In this document: in pieces, positions 6,971-14,094 of the stretch | How positions within the stretch are numbered: the stretch's first letter is position 1 | Layout: each line of letters begins with the position of its first letter | Assembly (NCBI GenBank): GCA_937920255.1 | Contig: CALDSL010000192.1 | Location: forward strand, 1 to 17,979 | Source of the DNA: an uncultured Anaerolineaceae bacterium | GTDB lineage: Bacteria > Chloroflexota > Anaerolineae > Anaerolineales > Anaerolineaceae | Length of the DNA stretch: 17,979 bases | Direction of reading: 5' to 3' | Made by a program: the position numbers and the translations under genes | The notes under the pieces: model-generated | Told to the model about the DNA's origin: nothing | The model's database searches: none | Seen by the model: only the letters and a program-made list of their open reading frames with translations

Positions 6971-7654
6971 ATGGCCAAAAGATTGGCGGTTTTACATACG
7001 AGTTTTGTGTTTATCAACGTTGAGAAAGTATTCAACAACCTTTACAAAGAATTGATCCCCGATGTTGAAATTGTCGATTTTGTCGACAGCCATATTCTTG
7101 CCGACGTTCGCAAGGTGGGTGGCGTCAACAAGTCGCACGCACAGCGCATGACCCATATGGCGCTCGCCGCGCAAGATAGCGGCGCAGACCTGATTTTCTC
7201 GGCCTGTTCCTCTCTGGGGCCGACCATCGATGTCGCCCGGCAGATTGTCGACACGCCGATCATTAAGATCGACGATCCGATGACCCAGAAGGCAGTGGAA
7301 GACGGCAAATATATTGGCGTGATGGCCACCGTGCCAACCACGCTTCCGCCCACCATCGATTTGATTAACTACTGGTCTGGCAAAAAAGGCAAAACCGTCA
7401 CCACCAAACAACTGCTGACCGAAGGCGCGTTCGAAATCTTGATGAGTGGGGACCGGGAGAAGCACGACGCCATGGTAGAGCAAAACGCGCGCCTGCTCGC
7501 GAAAGAAGTGGATCTCATCGTGCTGGCGCAGGCTTCCATGTCTCGCCTCGCGCCGGACCTGGCTCAGAAAACCGGCATTCCGGTTCTGGGTAGCCCAAGA
7601 CTGGCGGTCGAATACATCAAGAAGGCTCTCGAAGATCCCAGTATCCTGAAATAG
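6971..7654 (+). CDS. Asp/Glu/hydantoin racemase superfamily protein, single active-site Cys
   Basis: 227 aa, a normal length for the two-lobed Asp/Glu racemase fold. The first-lobe catalytic motif is clear: DLIFSACSSLGPTID with C79. GKYIGVMATVPTTLPPTIDL (112-131) matches the interdomain IGVLAT strand of the family. In the second lobe the expected L-G-C-T/A motif reads VLAQASM (184-190), so the second cysteine appears replaced by Gln187. Two-base cysteine racemisation is therefore unlikely; superfamily members with one cysteine include arylmalonate decarboxylase. In this cluster it may isomerise or decarboxylate an acid intermediate (inference). The ATG at 6971 follows the regulator's stop by 4 nt, with AAGGGA overlapping that stop, so the two genes are probably translationally coupled. 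Confidence 0.82.
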   Translation: MAKRLAVLHTSFVFINVEKVFNNLYKELIPDVEIVDFVDSHILADVRKVGGVNKSHAQRMTHMALAAQDSGADLIFSACSSLGPTIDVARQIVDTPIIKIDDPMTQKAVEDGKYIGVMATVPTTLPPTIDLINYWSGKKGKTVTTKQLLTEGAFEILMSGDREKHDAMVEQNARLLAKEVDLIVLAQASMSRLAPDLAQKTGIPVLGSPRLAVEYIKKALEDPSILK

Positions 7655-7824
7655 CCAGTCGCGGTTCCGCCAATTCCATTGCAGTGTATTACGCCAATTG
7701 GATGTCATAAATAAGGAGGTGATTTCGAAAAAGGATATATTATTTAGGAAGGCAACGCGAATGTAGCGCAAGGCTACTATAGGTAGCGAGAAACCATGTT
7801 TTTCAATAGAAATGAGGAGACAAA
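7655..7824 (+). promoter_or_regulatory. Structured leader before the binding-protein gene
   Basis: 170 nt without a convincing gene. It holds a 12-nt match to the full anti-Shine-Dalgarno, TAAGGAGGTGAT (7712-7723), with no ATG, GTG or TTG at a usable distance. It then has three spaced words, GTAGC (7763-7767), GCTAC (7773-7777) and GTAGC (7783-7787), each gap 5 nt, so the middle word can pair with either neighbour. CGCCAATT occurs twice (7668-7675 and 7692-7699). I found no convincing promoter. The true ribosome-binding site of the lipoprotein is GAGGAG just before 7825. Confidence 0.5.
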
Positions 7825-8835
7825 ATGAAAAAGTCGTCACTTTGGTTTGTACTGCTTGTCGTTCTGTCGATGGTGCTGGCTTCATGCGCCCCTGCTGCCA
7901 CCGAAGCCCCCGCCGCTCCTGCCGCTCCTGCTGCTACTGAAGCCCCCGCCGCCGCTGCCCCTGCTGCAGATCAGTTCTTCGTGTTTCTCCCCAAAGGCCT
8001 CGACAATCCCTATTGGGATAACTGCCGCAAAGGCATGGAAGCCAAAATGGCCGAGTTGGGTGTAAAGGCTGAATTCCTCGGCCCCGAAATCAGCAACGCC
8101 GCCAAGCAGGTCGAGATTTTTGAAAACGTGATTGCCCGTAAGCCGGCCGCGATCGCGGTATCCCCCAACGATCCCGCCACGGTGATGGACTCCATCGCCA
8201 AGGCCACCGCCGCTGGCATTCCCGTGATCACCTGGGACGCTGACGCTCCCGACAGCCAGCGCCTGCTGTACATCGGCACCGACAATGAAGCTGCCGGTTA
8301 CACCGCCGGCAAGAAACTGGCCGAAATTCTGGGTGGCAAGGGCAAGGTTGCCATTCTGCATGGTTCGCTTTCGGCTCTGAATGCCCAGCAGCGCGTGACC
8401 GGTTTTGAACGCGCCATCGCGGAAAACCCCGACATGGAAATCGTGGCCACCGAAGCCACCGAAGATTCGCTCGACACCGCCCTGTCCAAGGCCGAAGCCC
8501 TGCTCCAGGCGTACCCTGACCTGGCCGGCTTCTACGGCGTGACTGGTTCGGGTGTCCCGGGCGCGGCTGGCGCTGTGAAACAGGCCAACAAATGCGGTGA
8601 TGTCAAAGTCGTCGGGTTCGACGTTGTCCCGCAGGGCATTGAATTCATGCGCGAAGGTTGCGTGGATGCTCTGATCTCGCAGCGCCCCTACGGCATGACC
8701 GCCCAGGCGCTGGAAATCCTGGTCAAGCTCTCCCAGGGCGCGACGGTTGACGAGGTCGGCGGCAAGAACATTGACACCGGCGTTGAAGTTGTCACCCCCG
8801 ATACTCTCGAAACCTACTTAACCACTGATCACTAA
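7825..8835 (+). CDS. Sugar ABC transporter substrate-binding lipoprotein (RbsB-like)
   Basis: 336 aa. The signal is a lipoprotein type: MKKSS, a hydrophobic core, then LASC with the acylated cysteine at C21. Residues 22-48 are an Ala/Pro/Thr/Glu tether with repeated ATEAPAA, common in Chloroflexota binding proteins. The mature domain starts with FFVFLPKGLDNPYWDNCRKGMEAK, the Peripla_BP_4 opening of ribose, allose and galactose binding proteins. It continues with a typical AIAVSPNDPATVMDSIAKATAAGIPVITWDAD strand-helix unit and DVKVVGFDVVPQGIEFMREG. It should capture the island's substrate outside the membrane for the adjacent RbsA/RbsC-like importer. The ATG has GAGGAG seven nt upstream. A perfect palindrome follows the gene. 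The ligand could be a sugar, sugar acid or polyol. Confidence 0.9.
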   Translation: MKKSSLWFVLLVVLSMVLASCAPAATEAPAAPAAPAATEAPAAAAPAADQFFVFLPKGLDNPYWDNCRKGMEAKMAELGVKAEFLGPEISNAAKQVEIFENVIARKPAAIAVSPNDPATVMDSIAKATAAGIPVITWDADAPDSQRLLYIGTDNEAAGYTAGKKLAEILGGKGKVAILHGSLSALNAQQRVTGFERAIAENPDMEIVATEATEDSLDTALSKAEALLQAYPDLAGFYGVTGSGVPGAAGAVKQANKCGDVKVVGFDVVPQGIEFMREGCVDALISQRPYGMTAQALEILVKLSQGATVDEVGGKNIDTGVEVVTPDTLETYLTTDH

Positions 8836-8866
8836 GATCATCTAGATCGCCTGTATCTTGCGTAAG

Positions 8867-8904
8867 GGTTTGGCAATTGAGGGAATTCCCTCAATTGCCA
8901 AACC
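8867..8904 (+). promoter_or_regulatory. 38-bp perfect palindrome between binding-protein and ATPase genes
   Basis: The arms 8867-8885 and 8886-8904 are exact reverse complements, 19 nt each with no spacer (GGTTTGGCAATTGAGGGAA and its complement). As RNA this is a very stable hairpin. It is not followed by a T-tract, so it is probably not a strong intrinsic terminator. Its place after the binding-protein gene matches known intercistronic hairpins that protect upstream mRNA from 3' exonucleases and raise binding-protein output over the membrane parts. Confidence 0.8.
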
Positions 8905-8922
8905 ACCTGAAAGGAATTGATT

Positions 8923-10458
8923 ATGCAAGAAACAATTTTGCTCATGAAGGGAATACGAAAGGCATTCCCAGGCGTGCAGGCGTTGGACGGGGTTGATCTG
9001 GAGGTGCGGCCAGGAGAGGTGATGGCGCTCGTAGGTGAAAACGGCGCCGGCAAGTCGACCTTGATCAAGATTTTGGCTGGTACGTACCGACTTGATGAAG
9101 GCGAAATCTATATTGGGGGTCAGCAGGTCCATCTCAGAGGTCCCAAACACGCAAGAGACCTGGGCGTGTCGGTTATCTATCAGGAATTAAATCTGGCTGA
9201 ACAAATCAGCGTCGCCGAAAATATCTTTGCTGGACGCGAATTTAAGAACAAATTGGGCTTGATCGATTACAAAACGCTGTACGCCAATGCCCAGAAGTGG
9301 CTGGATACGCTCCACATTACCGGTGTCAATCCGCGCGATGAAATCCGCAGTCTCAGCATCGCCAAGAAGCAGATGGTGGAAATTGCCAAAGCAATTTCGC
9401 TGGACTCCAATATCATCGTGATGGATGAGCCCACTTCTTCCTTACCCACGGTCACCACCAAATCTACCGATTTGAACGAAGTGCAGGTGCTGCTGGAGAT
9501 GGTCGACAAGCTGCGCAAGCGCGGAAAAGCGATCATTTACATTTCGCACCGCATGGATGAGATTTTCCGTATCAGCGATCGCATTACCGTTATGCGAGAC
9601 GGCAAATTGATTGGTGTGAAGAATACGGGCGAGACAAACCCGGATGAGATTGTTTCGATGATGGTTGGTCGCGATCTGAAGGACATGTATGGGCGGCCAA
9701 AAGCCCCCGCCATCGGTGATGTGGTCCTCGAAGTTCGGAATCTCAACCAGGGTCATCGATTGAAAGATATCAGCTTCAATGTCAGAGCGGGCGAAGTGCT
9801 TGGCATCGCCGGGCTGGTGGGCGCCGGCCGGTCGGAAACCGCGCGGGCGGTTTTCGGCGCCGACGCAAGAGACACCGGCCAGGTGTTTATGAACGGCAAG
9901 GAAGTGCACATCACTTCGCCGGATCATGCCATCCGGGCCGGTCTGGGATATTTGCCCGAAGACCGCAAAAAAGCCGGCCTGTTCCTGAAAATGGCTGTAA
10001 AGACGAACGTTTCTGCCGCGAATTTGGGCGCTGTCAGCAACGGGGGCTGGTTGAACAACGCGACGGAAGAAAGGATCAGCCGCGAGTACGTCAAATCGCT
10101 CAACATCCGCACGCCGTCCATCGACCAGCTATCCAAAAACCTGAGCGGTGGCAACCAGCAAAAGGTTGTCATAGCCAAATGGCTCACGTTGAAGCCAAAA
10201 GTGCTCATCGTCGATGAGCCCACGCGCGGCATCGACGTTGGCGCAAAAATTGAGATCTATAACCTCATCCACCAGATGGCAGAGCAAGGCGTTGCGGTGG
10301 TCATGATTTCGTCTGAGCTTCCAGAAATCCTCGGCATGAGCGATCGGATCGTCGTGCTGCGCGAAGGCCGCCTGGTCGGCGAGTTGGATCGCAAGGACGC
10401 CACGGAAGAAAAAATCATGATGCTTGCTACGGGAGTTACATCGGAGGTGCTGGTATGA
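8923..10458 (+). CDS. Sugar ABC transporter ATP-binding protein, two NBDs (RbsA-like)
   Basis: 511 aa with two ATPase domains in one chain, as in RbsA, MglA and XylG. Domain 1: Walker A GENGAGKST (38-46), a degenerate signature SLSIAKKQMVEIAKA (143-157), Walker B IIVMDEP (164-170), switch His209 in YISHRMDE. Domain 2: a degenerate P-loop GLVGAGRSE (297-305), canonical LSGGNQQK (407-414), Walker B VLIVDEP (427-433), and ISSELPE instead of the switch His. This active/degenerate split is normal for the family. Between Walker B and the next helix of domain 1 is an unusual stretch, SSLPTVTTKSTDLNEVQ, about ten residues longer than the usual SALTEREVE-like D-loop. The ATG at 8923 is preferred to the TTG at 8917 because AGGA lies seven nt upstream. 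The stop overlaps the permease start (ATGA), so the two are co-translated. Confidence 0.93.
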   Translation: MQETILLMKGIRKAFPGVQALDGVDLEVRPGEVMALVGENGAGKSTLIKILAGTYRLDEGEIYIGGQQVHLRGPKHARDLGVSVIYQELNLAEQISVAENIFAGREFKNKLGLIDYKTLYANAQKWLDTLHITGVNPRDEIRSLSIAKKQMVEIAKAISLDSNIIVMDEPTSSLPTVTTKSTDLNEVQVLLEMVDKLRKRGKAIIYISHRMDEIFRISDRITVMRDGKLIGVKNTGETNPDEIVSMMVGRDLKDMYGRPKAPAIGDVVLEVRNLNQGHRLKDISFNVRAGEVLGIAGLVGAGRSETARAVFGADARDTGQVFMNGKEVHITSPDHAIRAGLGYLPEDRKKAGLFLKMAVKTNVSAANLGAVSNGGWLNNATEERISREYVKSLNIRTPSIDQLSKNLSGGNQQKVVIAKWLTLKPKVLIVDEPTRGIDVGAKIEIYNLIHQMAEQGVAVVMISSELPEILGMSDRIVVLREGRLVGELDRKDATEEKIMMLATGVTSEVLV

Positions 10459-11465
10459 AATCAGATAAAACGATGACCCCACCCGCAGAGACCAAGCGGG
10501 CGACGTTCCTCCACGCGGTGGCGGGCCGGCTGGGCTGGTTGTTTCGGGTCAGAGAAGCTGGTATTGCCGCGGTGGTGTTGATCCTCATCCTGTTCCTGAC
10601 GCTGGCCACCGATAACTTTGGTAACGCGGAGAACCTGGCCATCGTCGCGCGGCAAATCGCCCTGGTGTCGATCCTGGCCATGGGCATGACCCTGGTGATT
10701 TTGCTGGGCGGCATCGATCTTTCGGTGGGCTCCGTGGTCGTCATCACCGCGGTCCTGATCGGTAAGGCGATGGTGAATATGGCGCTGCCGATCCCATTGA
10801 GCATCCTCATTGGGTTGGGCGTGGGCGCGCTGGCAGGCTTCATCAACGGCATGCTCATCACTCGAACCGGCGTGCCACCCTTCATTATCACCCTGGGCAT
10901 GATGGGCCTGGCGCGTGGGGCGGCGCTGGTGATCACCAAAGGCAACTCGATCAGCGGTTTCCCAAAACCCTATCTGGAAATTGGACAGGGTTATTTAGGG
11001 CCTGTGCCGTACCCGGTGATTATCGCGGCGGTGCTGGCATTGCTGACGCATATCATGCTCAGCCGCACGACCTTTGGCCGGCGCATTTACCTGGTGGGCA
11101 GTAACGAAGAAGCGGCGCTGCTCAGCGGCGTGAACGTAAACCGCATGAAGGTGATCGTCTACACGTTGTGCTCTATGTTCGCCGCGACCGAAGCGGTCGT
11201 CGAAACCGCCCGCTTCAGCACCGCGATGGGCAACGCCGGTACAGGCTATGAGCTGACTGCCATTGGCGCTGTGATTATCGGCGGCGCCAGCATGAACGGC
11301 GGCGAGGGCTCGGTGATCGGAACGCTGCTCGGCGCCACGCTTCTGGGCCTGATCAACAATGGGTTAATCCAGCTCGGGGTATCCTCGTACTGGCAGCAGG
11401 TGTTTAGCGGAAGCATTATCATCCTGGCCGTGGCGTTGGATACCTGGCGCAGGCGGAGCAAGTAG
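10455..11465 (+). CDS. Sugar ABC transporter permease (RbsC-like)
   Basis: 336 aa of the BPD_transp_2 family. After a cytoplasmic N-terminus of about 35 residues there are roughly eight to ten transmembrane helices. The family signature GGIDLSVGS is at 85-93, followed by GFINGMLITRTGVPPFIITLGMMGLARG (128-155) and the loop GRRIYLVGSNEEAALLSGVNVNRMK. In RbsC-like proteins this last loop contacts the ATPase. AIGAVIIGGASMNGGEGSVIGTLLGA is the conserved C-terminal half. As no second permease gene is present, it should form a homodimer with the RbsA-like ATPase. The ATG overlaps the ATPase stop by 4 nt, and GGAGGTG lies just upstream inside the ATPase gene. Confidence 0.93.
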   Translation: MKSDKTMTPPAETKRATFLHAVAGRLGWLFRVREAGIAAVVLILILFLTLATDNFGNAENLAIVARQIALVSILAMGMTLVILLGGIDLSVGSVVVITAVLIGKAMVNMALPIPLSILIGLGVGALAGFINGMLITRTGVPPFIITLGMMGLARGAALVITKGNSISGFPKPYLEIGQGYLGPVPYPVIIAAVLALLTHIMLSRTTFGRRIYLVGSNEEAALLSGVNVNRMKVIVYTLCSMFAATEAVVETARFSTAMGNAGTGYELTAIGAVIIGGASMNGGEGSVIGTLLGATLLGLINNGLIQLGVSSYWQQVFSGSIIILAVALDTWRRRSK

Positions 11466-11517
11466 TCGAATTTGTGGTAACAGCATTACACATCAAAATT
11501 GTTTGAGGAGAAGCAAC

Positions 11518-12282
11518 ATGGACATGGAGAATAAAGTTGTTGTCATCACTGGCGGAGGCCGGGGTATTGGTACGGCGACTGCCGAGTTATGCGCGAAGAA
11601 TGGCGCCAAAGTTGTCATTGCTGAGTTGAATGAAGAGTGGGGCCGCAAGGTCGAATCGGAAATGCAGGCGCAGGGTCTGGATGTTTCGTACGTCCACTGC
11701 GATGTATCCAAAGAGGCTGATGTGGAAGCGGCCATCCAGTTCGCTGTGGAAAAGTACGGCAAGCTGGACGGCATCTTCAATAACGCGGCCACCATTGTGG
11801 TGAAACCGGTGGAATACCTGACCGCCGAGGAATGGAATCTGGTGATCGGCGTCAACCTGAACGGCGTTTTCTACGGTTGCAAGCACGCCATCCTGCAGTT
11901 CAAGAAGCAGGGCACGGGCGGGTCGATCGTCAATATGGGCTCGATCTCCGCGATCGTTGGGCTGTACGAGCAGCCTGCGTACTGCGCATCGAAGGGCGGC
12001 GTCTTCCAACTCACCCGCCAGATCGCGGTGGAACATGCCAAAGATAACATCCGCTGCAACACCATCGGCCCAGGCTCGGTGGCCGGCGAATTTGTGCAGA
12101 TCTATCTGGATGGGCAGGCCGATCCGCAGGAAGCCGCGCGGCGGCAGATGGCATCGCACCCGATTGGCCGCTTTGCCACCCCCAATGAAATCGCGGAAAC
12201 GGTCATGTTCATGCTGTCTGACCGCTCGTCGTTCGTGACGGGCGCCAATTTACAGGTTGACGGCGGTTATACCGCGATCTAA
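11518..12282 (+). CDS. Short-chain dehydrogenase/reductase (classical SDR)
   Basis: 254 aa, the standard classical SDR length. The cofactor motif TGGGRGIG is at 11-18, the acidic D62 in HCDVSK contacts adenine, and NNA is at 88-90. The catalytic set includes the serine in MGSIS (S142/S144), Y155 and K159 in AYCASKG. The C-terminus ends with NLQVDGGYTAI, as in sugar and polyol dehydrogenases. It probably oxidises a hydroxyl of the imported compound with NAD(P)+. E36 in VVIAELNEE, at the end of strand 2, favours NAD(H) (inference). The ATG at 11518 is chosen because GAGGAG lies seven nt upstream. It lies 52 nt after the permease gene. Confidence 0.92.
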   Translation: MDMENKVVVITGGGRGIGTATAELCAKNGAKVVIAELNEEWGRKVESEMQAQGLDVSYVHCDVSKEADVEAAIQFAVEKYGKLDGIFNNAATIVVKPVEYLTAEEWNLVIGVNLNGVFYGCKHAILQFKKQGTGGSIVNMGSISAIVGLYEQPAYCASKGGVFQLTRQIAVEHAKDNIRCNTIGPGSVAGEFVQIYLDGQADPQEAARRQMASHPIGRFATPNEIAETVMFMLSDRSSFVTGANLQVDGGYTAI

Positions 12283-12306
12283 CCCAATTTATCTGTAGTA
12301 GCACAA

Positions 12307-12367
12307 CCTCCGATCCTGATCGTCTCATCCTGTTTCAGGATTGGCGGGCGGGGTCGGAGGTATTTTT
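12307..12367 (+). promoter_or_regulatory. Hairpin burying the kinase ribosome-binding site; possible attenuator
   Basis: 12307-12318 pairs with 12349-12360 over 12 bp, two of them G-U, and an inner hairpin ATCCTG-TTT-CAGGAT (12327-12341) sits in its loop. The 3' strand contains GGAGG (12356-12360), the Shine-Dalgarno of the DUF1537 kinase. TATTTTT follows directly, so the same structure resembles an intrinsic terminator. It could act in translation, in transcription, or both. Confidence 0.6.
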
Positions 12368-13792
12368 ATGCGCGCTATGAAACGAATCGGATATTACAAG
12401 TTCCTGATCGGTTTGCAGGCCGAGTGGCCGGAGGACGTCATCCGGGAGATCCAACGCTGCCTGGTTGACCTGAACAAAAACCGCAAGCTGGTTGTCATCG
12501 ATGACGACCCTACCGGCTCGCAGCTTGTCAAGGATATCTCCGTTCTTACGGAGTGGGACGAAGATTTTCTTGCCCGGGAGCTGGCATCTCCGCTCAGCGC
12601 GTTTTACATCACCACCAATTCGCGCGGGAAACCGCCCGAGGTTGCCGAGGCGATCAATACCGCGATTGGCAAAAACCTTCAAAGCGCCGCCGAAAAACAA
12701 AACATGAAGATCACGATCGTCAGCCGGGGCGATTCAACCCTGCGCGGGCACTTCCCCGGAGAGGTGGACGCTCTCGCCAGGGGGATCGGGATTGACTTTG
12801 ACGGCATGTTCCTGATCCCGGCTTTGCTGGAAGACGGCCGCTTTACGATTGATGATGTGCATTACATCGTGCGCAACGGATGGCTGGTTCCGGTTGGAAA
12901 TACCGACTATGCCCGCGACGCCACTTTCGGATATTCGTCATCCAATCTCAAAGAATGGGTGGAGGAGAAATCTGGCGGGGCGGTCAAAAAAGAGGATGTC
13001 TTTTCGATCAGCCTGGACGAACTTCGCCGGCAGGGCCCCGACGCGGTTTACCGGCGGATGGTATCGCTGCCCAAGGGATTTATCTGCGTGGTGAATGCAG
13101 TCAGCCGCAAGGATATTGAAGTGTTTACGCTGGCCATGCTGCGGGCTGAACTGAAGGGGAAAAACTACATGACCCGCTCGGGGCCTTCTTTTGTGCCGGT
13201 GCGCATGGGTCTGGATGAATACCCGCTGATGACCAAAGAGCAGATGCCGGACATGAGAAAAGACGCCGGCGGGCTGACGATCGTCGGGTCGTATGTGGCC
13301 AACTCCACCAGGCAGATCGAGGAAGTGCTGCGCAGAAATCTGGTGAAGAGCATTGTGGTGGAATTGGAGAAGGTGCTGGATGACAGAAAGCGTGCAAAGG
13401 CGGTTGGTGCATACGCGGAGCAGATTAACCAGTGCGTGCAGCAGGGCCAGGACGTGATGCTGTACACCAGCCGCAAGCTGCTGTTGGGCGCGGACGCGCA
13501 GAGCAGCCTGATGGTGGGGCAGAAAGTATCTACCAGCCTGATCGAAATCCTGCGCAGCATCAGCGTGCGGCCAAGATACATCCTCGCCAAAGGCGGTATT
13601 ACCTCCAGCGATATGGCCACCCAGGGCCTGGGCGTCAGGCGGGCGATGATCCTGGGGCAAATCGAAAAAGGCATCTCGGTGTGGAAGCTGGGGCCGGAGA
13701 CAAAATTCGACGGGCTGTATTACCTGGTCTTCCCAGGGAACGTTGGCAACGCCGACACGCTCGCCAGGGTGATTACGGAGTTGAAAATATAA
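12368..13792 (+). CDS. Four-carbon acid sugar kinase family protein (DUF1537)
   Basis: 474 aa. The N-terminal domain (SBD_N) has the defining VVIDDDPTGSQ (43-52), ITTNSRG (81-87) and IVSRGDSTLRGHFPGE (117-132). The C-terminal nucleotide-binding domain has ILAKGGITSSDMA (405-417), GLGVRRAMILGQIEKGISVWKLG (420-442) and YLVFPGNVGNADTL (452-465). The family phosphorylates D-threonate, L-threonate, D-erythronate or 3-oxo-tetronates at O4 with ATP. The usual partners (PdxA-like dehydrogenase, class II aldolase OtnC, isomerase OtnI) are absent here, so the substrate may differ. About 40 residues precede the DDDPTG motif, longer than usual. The ATG at 12368 is set by GGAGG seven nt upstream; an in-frame ATG at 12377 is also possible. 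Confidence 0.92.
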   Translation: MRAMKRIGYYKFLIGLQAEWPEDVIREIQRCLVDLNKNRKLVVIDDDPTGSQLVKDISVLTEWDEDFLARELASPLSAFYITTNSRGKPPEVAEAINTAIGKNLQSAAEKQNMKITIVSRGDSTLRGHFPGEVDALARGIGIDFDGMFLIPALLEDGRFTIDDVHYIVRNGWLVPVGNTDYARDATFGYSSSNLKEWVEEKSGGAVKKEDVFSISLDELRRQGPDAVYRRMVSLPKGFICVVNAVSRKDIEVFTLAMLRAELKGKNYMTRSGPSFVPVRMGLDEYPLMTKEQMPDMRKDAGGLTIVGSYVANSTRQIEEVLRRNLVKSIVVELEKVLDDRKRAKAVGAYAEQINQCVQQGQDVMLYTSRKLLLGADAQSSLMVGQKVSTSLIEILRSISVRPRYILAKGGITSSDMATQGLGVRRAMILGQIEKGISVWKLGPETKFDGLYYLVFPGNVGNADTLARVITELKI

Positions 13793-13864
13793 ACCGTATT
13801 ATGGAAGCGGCCGTTCTGGTAAAGGCTTTTATGATAATTCACAGAAAAGCGAACCGCGAAGAAG

Positions 13865-14003
13865 CGCACCGTCCCGGCGTCCTTCGGGAAAGAGCGCGAA
13901 GAAAAACGCGAAGAATAGCCATTTAAAATCTTCTTCGCGTTTCGTTCGCGCTCTTCGCTTCTTTCCCGAAGGAACACTCCCGCAAGGACACCGGGACGGT
14001 GCG
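13865..14003. repeat. 139-bp interrupted inverted repeat inside the operon
   Basis: This lies in the 302-bp gap between the kinase and cyclase genes, where I see no gene. The outer arms CGCACCGTCCCGG (13865-13877) and CCGGGACGGTGCG (13991-14003) are perfect. Inner matches include CCTTCGGGAAA with TTTCCCGAAGG, GAGCGCGAA with TTCGCGCTC, and AAACGCGAAGAA (13904-13915) with TTCTTCGCGTTT (13931-13942). The loop is A/T-rich, 13916-13930. GCGAAGAA words recur. It resembles a dispersed palindromic element inserted between operon genes; no second copy is in this window. Confidence 0.75.
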
Positions 14004-14035
14004 GGGCGGTGCGCGGTGAAATCTTTTTGCGTGGC

Positions 14036-14058
14036 CCGGTAAACGCGACCGGCTTTTT
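14036..14058 (+). terminator. Weak intrinsic-terminator-like hairpin
   Basis: CCGGT (14036-14040), a 7-nt loop, ACCGG (14048-14052), one C, then five T. The stem is only 5 bp, extendable by one pair past a bulge. It lies 37 nt before the cyclase start. With the large inverted repeat before it, it may lower transcription into the last two genes. I found no convincing new promoter before the cyclase gene. Confidence 0.4.
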
Positions 14059-14094
14059 GCTTCTGACGGTAGAATCAATATACGGGAGGGATGC

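Noticed and set aside
7796..7828. 10-codon mini-frame (MFFNRNEETK) whose stop overlaps the binding-protein ATG
   Set aside because: Only a weak ribosome-binding site; the overlap is likely chance because the GAGGAG needed for the main gene forms its codons.
6992..7885. 297-codon minus-strand open frame across the racemase-like gene and its leader
   Set aside because: No recognisable motif, no ribosome-binding site, and it lies over a gene with clear family motifs.
12938..13660. 240-codon minus-strand frame inside the DUF1537 kinase
   Set aside because: His/Gln-rich composition typical of an antisense shadow; the kinase motifs are on the plus strand.
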